This document shows, one piece after another, positions 49,243-58,972 of a DNA stretch of 64,000 bases. The notes below the pieces were generated by a model. The model made no database searches. It saw nothing but the letters and a program-made list of their open reading frames with translations, and was not told where the DNA came from. The DNA is from Mycobacterium seoulense (GTDB lineage Bacteria; Actinomycetota; Actinomycetes; Mycobacteriales; Mycobacteriaceae), in the NCBI RefSeq assembly GCF_010731595.1, contig NZ_AP022582.1:124001-188000 (forward strand), given 5' to 3'. Both the position numbers and the translations under genes were made by a program. Within the stretch, counting starts at the first letter, position 1, and the number at the start of each line of letters is the position of its first letter.

Positions 49243-50508
49243 GTGACCGGGCGAAAGGTCGAGTTCCGTTGGCGCGCATCGCACTTGACACGCGCCGTCG
49301 CGACCTGCGCGGGGTTGGCGCTGGCGGCCGCCGTCATCGGTGCACGGTGGCAGTTGATCGCCTTCGCGGCGCCGCTGCTCGGCGTGCTGTGCTCGATCAG
49401 CTGGCAACGACCCGTGCCGACAATCCGCATACACGGCGATCCCGATTCGCAGCGGTGCTTCGAGAACGACCGCTCGCGGTTGCGCGTCTGGGCGACGGAA
49501 GAGGGTGAGGCGACGGGATTTTCGACCGTCGAGGTCACGGTTCCGCCCGTCGAGGGGATGCAGCTCGAGACGCTGGACGGGGATTCCCGCCACGCCAAGA
49601 CGATTGCGGCTACCGCGCAACGGTGGGGCCGGTACTTCATCCGGGCCCGGGTCGACGCGGTCGCGCGCGGTGGGCTGCTGTCGGGGACGGCCACGGTGGA
49701 CGGCGCCGAGGTCATCGTGTTCCCCCTGACCCCCCCGCAGTCGACGCCCATCCCGCAGACCGAACTCCTCGACCGCCTGGGCGCCCACCTCACGCGGCAT
49801 ATCGGCCCGGGTGTCGAATACGCCGACATTCGCGCCTATGTGCCGGGAGACCAACTGCGGGCGGTGAATTGGCCGGTGAGCGCGCGCCGCCGCCAGTTGC
49901 ACGTCACGCAGCGCCTCACCGACCGCGCCGCCGACGTGGTGGTGCTGATCGACACATACCGGCAGCCCGCGGGCCCGGCGACCGTGGCCACCGAGCGCGT
50001 CGTCCGCGGCGCGGCCCAAGTCGTGCAGACCGCGCTGCGGCACGGAGACCGCGCCGGGATCGTCGCCCTGGGCGGCAACCACCCGCGCTGGCTGGGCGCC
50101 GACATCGGGCAGCGCCAGTTCTATCGGGTGCTCGACACCGTGCTCGGCGCCGGCGATCGGTTCGAAGGCACGACGGGAACGCTCGCGCCGCGGGCGGCGA
50201 TGCCCGCCGGCGCGATCGTCATCGCGTTCTCCACGCTGCTCGACACCGAGTTCGCGCTCGCGTTGATCGATCTGCGCAGGCGCGGCCACGTCGTCATCGC
50301 CGTCGACGTCCTCGACCGCTCGCCGTTCGAGGACCAGCAGGATCCCCTGGTGGACCGGATGTGGTCGCTGCAGCGTTCCGCCATGTATCGCGACATGGCG
50401 ACCGTCGGCGTCGACATCGTTTCGTGGCAGGGGGACAGCGGACTGGAGCAGTCCATGGGTGTGCTGCCGGATCGCCGCCGGCGGGTGCGGGGGCGGCTGC
50501 GTGGCTAG
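49243..50508 (+). CDS. DUF58 membrane protein, Rv3163c-like
   Basis: 421 residues. Two N-terminal transmembrane helices (about 16-50) are followed by a beta-rich part. The DUF58 signature YVPGDQLRAVNWPVSARRRQLHV (residues about 202-224; partly quoted) leads into a VWA-like domain with DVVVLIDTYRQ, where the MIDAS DxSxS is degenerate (DTYRQ). It is the usual MoxR partner. The GTG start was chosen at 49243; it leaves a seven-base gap. It overlaps the next gene by eight bases. Confidence 0.88.
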   Translation: MTGRKVEFRWRASHLTRAVATCAGLALAAAVIGARWQLIAFAAPLLGVLCSISWQRPVPTIRIHGDPDSQRCFENDRSRLRVWATEEGEATGFSTVEVTVPPVEGMQLETLDGDSRHAKTIAATAQRWGRYFIRARVDAVARGGLLSGTATVDGAEVIVFPLTPPQSTPIPQTELLDRLGAHLTRHIGPGVEYADIRAYVPGDQLRAVNWPVSARRRQLHVTQRLTDRAADVVVLIDTYRQPAGPATVATERVVRGAAQVVQTALRHGDRAGIVALGGNHPRWLGADIGQRQFYRVLDTVLGAGDRFEGTTGTLAPRAAMPAGAIVIAFSTLLDTEFALALIDLRRRGHVVIAVDVLDRSPFEDQQDPLVDRMWSLQRSAMYRDMATVGVDIVSWQGDSGLEQSMGVLPDRRRRVRGRLRG

Positions 50509-50965
50509 CGGCAACACCGCGGGAGTGCCGAGGCTGTGGGCTCCGGCGTCGTCGGTGGCATTCGGTCTGCTGATGGTGGGTTTGGCCGCCGACGGCTCGC
50601 ACGGACTGGCGGTGGCGGCCTGGGTGGCGGCTCTGATCGCGGTGGTCGGGGGAACGGTATTCCGGCCTGGGGCAACGCTTGCCGTGTTGCTGTCGGTGGT
50701 CACCATCGCGCTGTCCGACCCGCCGCTGGTGTTCGTGGCCCTGTCCGGGCTGTGCGCCGCCGCGTACCTGGTCTGCCGTCACGCGGTCGGCGCGCCGGTC
50801 GGTGCGGTGATGGGGAGTGTTCCGACAGCCGTTGGCGCCGTGGGCTTTACGTTCGCGGGGTGGGTGGCGGCGTCGTTCCCGCTGCAGCTGCCGTGGTTGC
50901 CGTTGGCCGCGCCGCTGGCGGCGCTGGCCGTCTACGTGCTGGCCGTGCGCCCGTTTCTGGGCTGA
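50501..50965 (+). CDS. Rv3162c-like integral membrane protein
   Basis: 154 residues, nearly all hydrophobic with about five transmembrane segments (for example LAVAAWVAALIAVVGGTVF and LAAPLAALAVYVLAVRPFL). GTG 50501 starts inside the DUF58 gene end. Last gene of the moxR3 operon; it ends two bases from the convergent nuoN stop. Function unknown. Confidence 0.82.
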   Translation: MASGNTAGVPRLWAPASSVAFGLLMVGLAADGSHGLAVAAWVAALIAVVGGTVFRPGATLAVLLSVVTIALSDPPLVFVALSGLCAAAYLVCRHAVGAPVGAVMGSVPTAVGAVGFTFAGWVAASFPLQLPWLPLAAPLAALAVYVLAVRPFLG

Positions 50966-50967
50966 AC

Positions 50968-52557
50968 TCAGTGCAGCAGCTGGGCGGCGTGGTCGGCCAG
51001 GTCGAGCAGCGGCTGCGGGAAGATGCCCAACACCACGGTGATCACGGCGCACACCGCGATCGCGGCCTTGCTCAGAATGCCCGGCGCGACCACGTGGGGG
51101 GTGTCGTCGGTCGCCTCGGTGAAGAACATCGACACGATCACCCGCACGTAGAAGTACGCGGCGATTCCACTGGCGACCACACCGACGATCACCAGGGGCG
51201 CGGCACCGCCCTGGGCGGCGGCCTTGAACACGGCGAGCTTGCTGACGAAACCACTGGTCAGCGGGATACCGGCGAAGGCCAGCAGGAACATCGAAAACAT
51301 CACGCCCACAATGGGTGAGCGCTGCCCGAGCCCGGCCCAGTGGGACAGGGTGGCGTCCTCGACGCCGTCGGCATCGCGGATCAGGCCCACGATGGCGAAC
51401 GCGCCCACGGTGCTGAAGCTGTAGGCCAGCAGGTAGAACAGCGTGGACGAGAGGCCCGCCTGGTTGTCGGCGATGACGCCGGTGAGGATGAACCCGACGT
51501 GGGCGACCGACGAGTAGGCCAGCATGCGCTTGACGTCGGTCTGGTTGACCGCGGTGATGGTGCCCACCGCCATGGTGAGAATCGAGATGGTCCACAGTAC
51601 GGGCCGCCACTGATCGTGCAGGGGCGGCAGCGCGACGTAGACCACCCGCAGCAGCGCGCCGAAGGCGGCGACCTTGGTGGCGGCCGCCATGAACCCGGTG
51701 ATGGGGGTCGGCGCACCTTGGTAGACGTCCGGAATCCACGAATGGAACGGAACCGCACCCACTTTGAACAGCAGGCCGACCGACAGCAGCGCGACGCCCA
51801 CCAGGGCCATCGAGGTGTCCCCGTGCGCCGCCAGCGCGTCGCGGATGCCCGTCAGCAGCAGCGTGCCGGTCGCGCCGTACAGCAGCGCCACGCCGTACAG
51901 GAAGAACGCCGACGAGAACGCGCCCAGCAGGAAGTACTTCATCGCCGCTTCCTGCGACAGCAGGCGCCGGTGCCGGGCCAGGCCGCACATCAGGTACAGC
52001 GGCAGCGAAAGAACCTCGAGCGCAACGAACATCGTCAGCAGGTCGTTGGAGGCGGGGAAGACCATCATGCCGCCGACCGAGAGCATCGCCAGGGGGAACA
52101 GCTCCGTCTGCGCGGCCCCGGCCCGCTCGGCGTCACGCTCGGCATCGCTGCCGGGGACCGCCGAAGCCTGCGGCGTGAAGGAATCCAGGCCGGCGGATCC
52201 GGCCGCTGCCACCCCGGCGGCGACCTTGGTCTCCGCCTTGGTCTGCGTGCGTTCGGCCATGAAGATCACGGCCAGCACCGCCACCAGCAGCACGGTGCCC
52301 TGCAGGTACAGGGTCGGCCGGTCGATGGCCATCGCGCCCAGCACGGTCGCGCGGCCGGCGGCCGGAAGCGACCGGCTCACCGCGATCACCGCGACGAATG
52401 CCGCGATGAGGCCGGCGAGAGCGATCGTCACCTGGGCGCCGTAGCGAACCCGCCTGGGCAGGAACGCCTCCGCGAGGACGCCCACCACGGCGACGCCGAA
52501 CACGATGAGCGTCGGGCACAGCAGAAAGTACTCGATGCTGGGGGTGGGGAGGGTCAT
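50968..52557 (-). CDS. nuoN: NADH-quinone oxidoreductase subunit N
   Basis: 529 residues, antiporter-like membrane subunit of complex I with about 14 transmembrane helices. Family marks are ALEVLSLPLYLMCGL, KVGAVPFHSWIPDVYQGAP with the conserved Lys and discontinuous-helix Pro, and KRMLAYSSVAHVGF. An inserted hydrophilic stretch near residues 105-150 (AAGSAGLDSFTPQASAVPGSDAERDAE) matches the extra loop known in mycobacterial NuoN. Last gene of the nuo operon; its ATG overlaps the nuoM stop (ATGA). Confidence 0.96.
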   Translation of the reverse strand: MTLPTPSIEYFLLCPTLIVFGVAVVGVLAEAFLPRRVRYGAQVTIALAGLIAAFVAVIAVSRSLPAAGRATVLGAMAIDRPTLYLQGTVLLVAVLAVIFMAERTQTKAETKVAAGVAAAGSAGLDSFTPQASAVPGSDAERDAERAGAAQTELFPLAMLSVGGMMVFPASNDLLTMFVALEVLSLPLYLMCGLARHRRLLSQEAAMKYFLLGAFSSAFFLYGVALLYGATGTLLLTGIRDALAAHGDTSMALVGVALLSVGLLFKVGAVPFHSWIPDVYQGAPTPITGFMAAATKVAAFGALLRVVYVALPPLHDQWRPVLWTISILTMAVGTITAVNQTDVKRMLAYSSVAHVGFILTGVIADNQAGLSSTLFYLLAYSFSTVGAFAIVGLIRDADGVEDATLSHWAGLGQRSPIVGVMFSMFLLAFAGIPLTSGFVSKLAVFKAAAQGGAAPLVIVGVVASGIAAYFYVRVIVSMFFTEATDDTPHVVAPGILSKAAIAVCAVITVVLGIFPQPLLDLADHAAQLLH

Positions 52558-54158
52558 TGGCGCGGTCCTTCGGCTGTCCGGGGTACGCGGTTGACTGCCG
52601 GCACGCTCGGCGCGGGATCGTGCTGACCGATGGTGGTCATGGTGTTCTCGACGGCGGGGTTGATGATGTCGAGCACCGGCTTCGGGTAGACGCCGAGAAC
52701 GAGCAACAGCGCGATCAACGGTGCGACGACCAGCAATTCGCGGGCCCGCAGGTCACCGATCTTCTCGTTGCCGGTGGCCACCGGACCGGTCATCATCCGC
52801 TGGTAGAGCCACAGCATGTAGATGGCCGACAGCACCAGTGCGGTGACACCGAACGCGGCGGCCAGCCAGTATCGGTTGAAAGTGCCCAGCAGGACCAGGA
52901 ATTCGCTGATGAACGGCGCCAGGCCGGGCAGCGACAGGGTGGCCATGGCCGAGACTAGGAAGGTCCCCGCCAGGATGGGCGCCACCTTCTGCACCCCGCC
53001 GTAGTCGGCGATCGCCCGGCTGCCGTGCCGGGATATCAGGAATCCCGCGATCAGGAACACCGCGGCCGTGGACAGGCCGTGGTTGAGCATGTACAGCGTC
53101 GACCCGCTCTGCCCCTGGCTGGTCATCACGAAGATGCCCAGGATGATGAAACCGAAGTGCGAGATGGACGTGTAGGCGATCAGGCGCATGATGTCGGTCT
53201 GCCCGATGGCCACGACCGCGCCGTAGATGACGCCGATGACGGCCAGCACGACGATCAGCGGGCGGAAATACGTTGAGGCGCCCGGGAACAGCTGCAGGCA
53301 GTAGCGCAGCATGCCGAAGGTGCCGACCTTGTCCATCACCGCCATCATCAGCACCGCGGTCGCCGGGGTGGCCTCCACCGCGGCGTCGGGCAGCCAACGG
53401 TGGAACGGCCACAGCGGCGCTTTGATGGCGAAAGCGAACATGAAGCCCAGGAACAGCGCCTTGAACACCGCGGAGTCGGCGCCGTAGCGGCCGGAGGCGA
53501 CACCGGCCACGATCTCGCGGAAGTCGAAGGTGCCCGAACCGTGCTCGGCGGTCACCACGTACAGCCCGATCACCGCGGCCAGCATGATCAGCCCGCCGAA
53601 CAGGTTGTACAGCAAGAACTTCACCGCCGCGCGGGACCTGCCCGCGCCACCGCCGAAGCCGCCGATCAGGAAGTACATCGGGATGAGCATGGCCTCGAAG
53701 AACACGTAGAACAGCAAGACGTCGAGGGCGACCACGGAGATCAGTACCATCGACTCGATGGCCAGCGTCAGGGCGATGTAGGCGTGCACGCCGCGGGGGT
53801 TGCGTTCGCCGCTTCGTGACGGCCGGTCCTCGCCATCCCCGTCGTTCCAGCCGGCAACCTGCAGCACCGGGATGAGCACCGCGGTCAGCAGCACCAGCAC
53901 CACGGCGATGCCGTCCACGCCCAGGGAGTAGGTGGCGCCAAACGCCGGTATCCAGGAACGGCTTTCGACGAATTGATAAGTGCTGCCGCCGGTCTTGAAG
54001 CCGAGGGTGACGACGATCGCGACCGCCAGCGTCACGACCCCGAAGACCAGGCCGGTCCACTTGGCGACCCGGCGCAGCCCCGGCGGCAGCAGGATGACGA
54101 GCACCGAGCCGGCCAGCGGCACCAGCCACAGGACGCTCAGCCAGGGAACCGTATTCAT
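52554..54158 (-). CDS. nuoM: NADH-quinone oxidoreductase subunit M
   Basis: 534 residues, antiporter-like proton channel subunit. It has [18 protein letters not shown] with the conserved Glu, [23 protein letters not shown]-type core, and [18 protein letters not shown]. A Gly/Asp/Arg-rich cytoplasmic loop ([19 protein letters not shown]) interrupts helices early. ATG 54158 is preferred; the open frame continues to 54722, but that part is a shadow of nuoL. It is 11 bases after the nuoL stop, the only nuo junction here without overlap besides nuoL-nuoK. Confidence 0.95.
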   Translation of the reverse strand: [534 protein letters not shown]

Positions 54159-54169
54159 GCCACCCGCGT

Positions 54170-56056
54170 TCACCACTGTTTCACCGCCAGGATCAGCGCG
54201 ACCACCAGGACCGCGCCCGTCAACATCGACAATGCGTAGTTGCGGGCGAAGCCGGTTTGCAGCCCCCGCAGGCGATTCGAGGTCCGGCCCACCAGCGCGG
54301 CCAGCGCGTTGACCGAGCCGTCCACCCCCGCGTTGTCCACGTCGACAAGCGCTTGGGTCAGTTCGGCACCGGGACGCATGAACACCTCTTCGTTGAAGGC
54401 GTCGCCGTAGAAGTCCATGCGGGCGGCGGCCGTGACCGGCGACACCGAAAGCGGGGCCACCCTGGGGATCTCCGCGGTGGCGTACAACCGGTAGGCCACC
54501 GCGATCCCGATGGCGACGACGCCCAGCGCCAGGGCGGTGGTCACCCACGCGGGGAACGCGTGGGTCACCTCCTCGTGCTTCCCGACGACCGGCTCGAGCC
54601 AGCTCTGCAGGGTGCCCCGCCATGCCAGCAGCCCGCCGGACAACACCGAGCCCAAGGCGAGCAGGATCATCGGCCACGTCATCAGGCCGGGCGCCTCGTG
54701 GGGATGGGTGCCCGGCGCCCAACGCTTTTGACCGAAGAAGGTCATCAGCATCACGCGCGTCATGTAGAACGCGGTGACGCCCGCGCCCAGCAGCGCGGCT
54801 CCGCCCAGCACGTAGCCGCGGATGTCACCCGCGCCCAGGGCGGCCTCGATGATGGCGTCCTTGGAGAAGAAGCCCGCGAACGGCGGCACGCCGATGATCG
54901 CCAGGTATCCGAGGCCGAAGGTGGCGAAGGTGATCGGCAGCGCGGCGCGCAGGCCGCCGTAGCGGCGCATGTCCTGTTCCTCGTGCATCGCGTGGATCAC
55001 CGCCCCGGAGCCGAGGAACAATCCGGCCTTGAAGAAGCCGTGGGTGAGCAGATGCATGATCGCGAACGCGTAGCCGGCCGGGCCGAGGCCGGCGGCCAGC
55101 ACCATGTAGCCGATCTGGCTCATCGTCGACGCGGCCAGCGCGCGCTTGATGTCGTCCTTGGCGCAGCCGATGAACGCCCCGAGCAGCAGCGTGACGGCGC
55201 CGACGACGACCACGGCGGTTTGCGCGTCCGGCGCCAGGTTGTAGAGCGGGTTGGACCGCACGATCAGGTACACGCCGGCGGTCACCATGGTGGCGGCGTG
55301 GATCAGGGCGGACACCGGGGTGGGGCCCTCCATGGCGTCACCCAGCCAGGCCTGCAGCGGGACCTGAGCGGACTTGGCGCAGGCGCCCAACAGCAGCAGC
55401 AGCCCCATGGCCGTCAGCGCGCCGCGGCCGGCGCCGGGTGCGCCGGCGAACACTCCCGCGTAGGACAGCGTGCCGAAGGTGCTGAACATCAAGAACATTC
55501 CCAGGGCGAGCCCCGCGTCCCCGACGCGGTTCATCACGAACGCCTTCTTCGCCGCCGTGGCCGCCGTCGGCTTGTGATACCAGAATCCGATCAGCAGGTA
55601 GGACGCCAGGCCGACGCCTTCCCAGCCGACGTAGAGCACCACGTAGTTGTCGGCGACCACCAGGAGCAGCATCGAGGCCAAAAACAGGTTGAGGTAGCCG
55701 AAAAACCGCCGGCGGTCCGGGTCTTCGGCCATGTAGGCGACCGAATAGATGTGGATGAGGGACCCGACCCCGGAGATCAGCAGCACGAAACACACGGAGA
55801 GCTGGTCGATCTGCAGGCCGAGGTCCACCTGCAGCTGGCCCACCGGGATCCAGGTGAACAACCTCTGGTGGATGACGCGGTCTTCCGCGCCGCGGCCGAG
55901 CAGCTCGTTCAGCAGGCTCAGGCCCACGCCGAACGCCGCGAGCGCGGTGGCGCAACCCAGCCAGTGCCCCCACGGATCGGTGCGTCGCCCGCCGAACAGC
56001 AGGATCGCGGCGCCCGCCAGCGGCAGCGCCACCAGCAGCCAGGTGTAGTGAGTCAT
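54170..56056 (-). CDS. nuoL: NADH-quinone oxidoreductase subunit L
   Basis: 628 residues, the distal antiporter-like subunit with the long lateral helix. Key segments are [20 protein letters not shown], the [24 protein letters not shown] core with the conserved Lys, [12 protein letters not shown] and [12 protein letters not shown]. The C-terminal amphipathic helix region includes [13 protein letters not shown] 56056 begins [15 protein letters not shown]; upstream codons overlap nuoK. Length matches the M. tuberculosis protein (about 633). Confidence 0.96.
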   Translation of the reverse strand: MTHYTWLLVALPLAGAAILLFGGRRTDPWGHWLGCATALAAFGVGLSLLNELLGRGAEDRVIHQRLFTWIPVGQLQVDLGLQIDQLSVCFVLLISGVGSLIHIYSVAYMAEDPDRRRFFGYLNLFLASMLLLVVADNYVVLYVGWEGVGLASYLLIGFWYHKPTAATAAKKAFVMNRVGDAGLALGMFLMFSTFGTLSYAGVFAGAPGAGRGALTAMGLLLLLGACAKSAQVPLQAWLGDAMEGPTPVSALIHAATMVTAGVYLIVRSNPLYNLAPDAQTAVVVVGAVTLLLGAFIGCAKDDIKRALAASTMSQIGYMVLAAGLGPAGYAFAIMHLLTHGFFKAGLFLGSGAVIHAMHEEQDMRRYGGLRAALPITFATFGLGYLAIIGVPPFAGFFSKDAIIEAALGAGDIRGYVLGGAALLGAGVTAFYMTRVMLMTFFGQKRWAPGTHPHEAPGLMTWPMILLALGSVLSGGLLAWRGTLQSWLEPVVGKHEEVTHAFPAWVTTALALGVVAIGIAVAYRLYATAEIPRVAPLSVSPVTAAARMDFYGDAFNEEVFMRPGAELTQALVDVDNAGVDGSVNALAALVGRTSNRLRGLQTGFARNYALSMLTGAVLVVALILAVKQW

Positions 56057-56066
56057 GTTGGCGTCG

Positions 56067-56366
56067 TCAGCCTTTGAGTAGGTTCGCGTCGTCCACCGAC
56101 GCCGATTTGCGAGCACGGAAAATCGTCATGATGATCGCCAGGCCGACGACGACCTCGCACGCGGCCACCACCATCGTGAAGAACGCGATCATCTGTCCGT
56201 CCAGGTGCCCGTGCATCCGCGCGAACGTGACGAATGCCAGGTTGACCGCGTTCAACATCAGCTCGACGCACATGAACATCACGATGGCGTTGCGCCGCAG
56301 CAGCACGCCCGAGGCCCCGATGGTGAACAGCAGGGCCGAAAGATACAGGTAATTGGCCGGATTCAC
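56067..56366 (-). CDS. nuoK: NADH-quinone oxidoreductase subunit K
   Basis: 99 residues with three transmembrane helices: [37 protein letters not shown] with the conserved membrane Glu, and [15 protein letters not shown] with the second Glu. The GTG start (56366) overlaps the nuoJ stop by four bases (GTGA). The exact family length confirms the start. Confidence 0.96.
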   Translation of the reverse strand: MNPANYLYLSALLFTIGASGVLLRRNAIVMFMCVELMLNAVNLAFVTFARMHGHLDGQMIAFFTMVVAACEVVVGLAIIMTIFRARKSASVDDANLLKG

Positions 56367-57163
56367 GACGCACCGCCTTGTGACAGACTCGGGCTCGCCT
56401 GACGCGAGGGGGTCTGTTCGCCGTCGGCGCCGCGGCTGCGCAGCATCGGCGACACCGACAGCTCCGAGTACGACCCGTCCGGCAGCAGCGCGGCCACGTC
56501 GACCGCGTTGTGGCGCGCGTACACGCCGGGGCTGGGCATCGGGGTCGGGTGCCCCCCGGGCCGGAATCGCTCCTGGGAAAGCTCCCGTTGCGTCTTGCGG
56601 CGCTCGAAACGCTCGCGGTGCGCCAGCACCATCGCCCCGATGGCCGCGGTGATGAGCAGCGCGCTGGTGAGTTCGAACGCCCACACGTACCGGGAGAAGA
56701 TCAGCGCCGCAAGCCCTTCCACGTTGCCGTTGGCGTTGGCGGTGGTCAGTCCCGCGAAGCCCCCGGTCGCGCCGGCGCCGATGGCGGCGATCAGCAGCAC
56801 GCCGAACCCGACCCCGGCCAGCGCCGCGGCGACGCGCTGTCCGTGCAGCGTCTCCTTCAGCGACTCCGCGGAGTCCACGCCGATCAGCATCAGCACGAAC
56901 AGGAACAGCATCATCACCGCGCCGGTGTAGACCACGACTTGGACGACGCCCAGGAACAGCGCGTCCTGGATCATGTAGAACACCGCGAGGATGATCATCG
57001 TCATCGCCAGGAACATCGCCGAGTACACCGCGTTGACCGCCAGTACCACCCCGATCGCGCCGATCAGCGCCAGCGCGCCCAGCACCCAGAACGTCACCGC
57101 TTCGCCGGTGGAGGTGCGGACGATGGTGTCGGAAGCCAGCAGTTGGGCCGTAATCGCAGTCAC
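56363..57163 (-). CDS. nuoJ: NADH-quinone oxidoreductase subunit J
   Basis: 266 residues with five transmembrane helices, for example [40 protein letters not shown] (shortened here to its ends: FLAMTM to LFLFV). A hydrophilic C-terminal tail of about 90 residues ([25 protein letters not shown] onward) is typical of actinobacterial NuoJ. GTG start at 57163 overlaps the nuoI stop (GTGA). Confidence 0.94.
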   Translation of the reverse strand: MTAITAQLLASDTIVRTSTGEAVTFWVLGALALIGAIGVVLAVNAVYSAMFLAMTMIILAVFYMIQDALFLGVVQVVVYTGAVMMLFLFVLMLIGVDSAESLKETLHGQRVAAALAGVGFGVLLIAAIGAGATGGFAGLTTANANGNVEGLAALIFSRYVWAFELTSALLITAAIGAMVLAHRERFERRKTQRELSQERFRPGGHPTPMPSPGVYARHNAVDVAALLPDGSYSELSVSPMLRSRGADGEQTPSRQASPSLSQGGAS

Positions 57164-57705
57164 CGGGAGTCTCCGGTTTTTTGGATCTCGCGCAGGCCGT
57201 CGGCCGTGACGTTGCCCTGGTAGTAGTCCTTGTCGGTGGCGCCGGGCGCCCGGGGGTGCGGCGGCGCGGTCATGTCGGGGAGCAGGGGGGCCAGCAGCCG
57301 GTCCTTCTCGTAGATCAGGTCGGCGCGGTTGTCGTCGGCCAACTCGTAGTCGTTGGTCATCGTCAGAGCCCGGGTCGGGCACGCCTCGATGCACAACCCG
57401 CAGCCGATGCAGCGCAGATAGTTGATCTGATAGACCCGGCCGTAGCGTTCGCCGGGCGAGTACCGCAGCTCTTCGGTGTTGTCCGCGCCCTCGACGTAGA
57501 TCGCGTCGGCCGGGCAGGCCCAGGCGCACAGCTCGCAGCCGATGCACTTCTCCAGGCCGTCCGGGTAGCGGTTGAGCTGGTGGCGGCCGTGGTAGCGCGG
57601 CGCGACGGGGCCGGGCTTCTCCGGATATTCCTCGGTGACGTGCTTTTTGAACATCGATCCGAACGTGACGCCGAATCCGGCCACGGCGTCCAGGAACTTA
57701 GCCAC
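57160..57705 (-). CDS. nuoI: NADH-quinone oxidoreductase subunit I
   Basis: 181 residues. Two 4Fe-4S motifs, [12 protein letters not shown] (about 54-65) and [12 protein letters not shown] (about 99-110), carry clusters N6a and N6b toward quinone. The N-terminal amphipathic helix is [21 protein letters not shown]. Its start overlaps the nuoH stop by eight bases. Confidence 0.97.
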   Translation of the reverse strand: MAKFLDAVAGFGVTFGSMFKKHVTEEYPEKPGPVAPRYHGRHQLNRYPDGLEKCIGCELCAWACPADAIYVEGADNTEELRYSPGERYGRVYQINYLRCIGCGLCIEACPTRALTMTNDYELADDNRADLIYEKDRLLAPLLPDMTAPPHPRAPGATDKDYYQGNVTADGLREIQKTGDSR

Positions 57706-58972
57706 GTGCTTTCTCCTTGCTCGCGGCCGCCAGGGACTTCATCGGCAGCGGCGGTGTCGGGAATACCGGTGCGGGCGTCTGTCCGGCCGGGAGTTGTTTG
57801 GCCTGGCGGCGGAGCTGGCGCTCCAGCGCGCGAATCCCGGGTGTGGCGAACGGTTTTCGCAGCAACAGCACCAGCGCCGTGGCGAACACGATGCTGCTGG
57901 CCACCAGCAACGGGGTCCAATGCGCATACCCCTGGTTCTGCAGCGTGCGGATCACCGCCGCGATCAACACCCAGACCAGCGAGGCCGGGATCAGCAGCTT
58001 CCAGCCCAGCCCCATGAACTGGTCGTAGCGCAGCCGGGGCAGCGAGGCCCGCAGCCAGAAGTAGATGAACAGGAAGGTCCACATCTTGGCGGTGAACCAG
58101 AGCACCGGCCACCACCCGGTGTTGGCCCCCGCCCACATGTTGATCGGCCAGGGCGCATGCCAGCCGCCGAAGAACAACGCGGTGGCCAGTGACGACACCG
58201 TCATCATGTTGACGTACTCGGCCAGCATGAACATCGCGAACTTCAGCGACGAGTACTCGGTGTGGAATCCCGCGACCAGCTCGCCCTCGGCCTCGGGCAA
58301 ATCGAATGGCGCACGGTTGGTTTCGCCGACCATGGAGATCAGGTAGATCACGAACGACGGCAGCAGCAGGAACACGTACCAGACCCGGTCCTGCGCGGCG
58401 ACGATCTGCGACGTCGACATGGAGCCGGCATAGAGGAACACCGCCGCGAACGACAGCCCCATCGCCACCTCGTAGGAGATGACCTGGGCGGTGGAGCGGA
58501 CGCCGCCCAGCAGCGGGTAGGTGGATCCCGACGCCCAGCCGCCCAGCACGATGCCGTACACGCCGATCGCCGACAGGCCGAGGATGAACAGCACCGCGAC
58601 CGGGAGGTCGGTGAGCTGCAGCGGCGTGCGGTGGCCGAACACCGACACCACCGGGCCGAACGGGATGAAGGCGAAGGCGGTGAACGCGGGGATGGTGGAG
58701 ATGACCGGCGCCGCGAAGTAGACGAACTTGTCGACGCCCCCCGGGGTGATGGTTTCCTTGAGCGCCAACTTGATTCCGTCGGCCAGGCTCTGCAGCGCGC
58801 CCCACGGGCCCGCGCGGTTGGGCCCGGGCCGCAGCTGCATCCACCCGAGAATCTTGCGTTCGAGCAGGATCGCGACCAACACGTTGAGCATGAGGAACAC
58901 GAAGATGGCCAGCGCCTTGCCCAGCACCAGCCACCAGGGGTCGTGTCCGAAGGCGGTCAGGGAGTTCGTCAT
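57698..58972 (-). CDS. nuoH: NADH-quinone oxidoreductase subunit H
   Basis: 424 residues with eight or nine transmembrane helices forming the quinone-site channel. Signatures are [45 protein letters not shown], and [25 protein letters not shown] with its quinone-loop acids (partly quoted). The C-terminal 50 residues are a basic, Pro-rich extension. ATG 58972 overlaps the nuoG stop (ATGA); the further open frame to 59059 is a shadow. Confidence 0.96.
   Translation of the reverse strand: MTNSLTAFGHDPWWLVLGKALAIFVFLMLNVLVAILLERKILGWMQLRPGPNRAGPWGALQSLADGIKLALKETITPGGVDKFVYFAAPVISTIPAFTAFAFIPFGPVVSVFGHRTPLQLTDLPVAVLFILGLSAIGVYGIVLGGWASGSTYPLLGGVRSTAQVISYEVAMGLSFAAVFLYAGSMSTSQIVAAQDRVWYVFLLLPSFVIYLISMVGETNRAPFDLPEAEGELVAGFHTEYSSLKFAMFMLAEYVNMMTVSSLATALFFGGWHAPWPINMWAGANTGWWPVLWFTAKMWTFLFIYFWLRASLPRLRYDQFMGLGWKLLIPASLVWVLIAAVIRTLQNQGYAHWTPLLVASSIVFATALVLLLRKPFATPGIRALERQLRRQAKQLPAGQTPAPVFPTPPLPMKSLAAASKEKARG

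Noticed and set aside
54257..56077. 606-residue plus-strand frame over nuoL
   Set aside because: Shadow frame rich in Arg/Gln/His with no domain; nuoL is clear on the minus strand.
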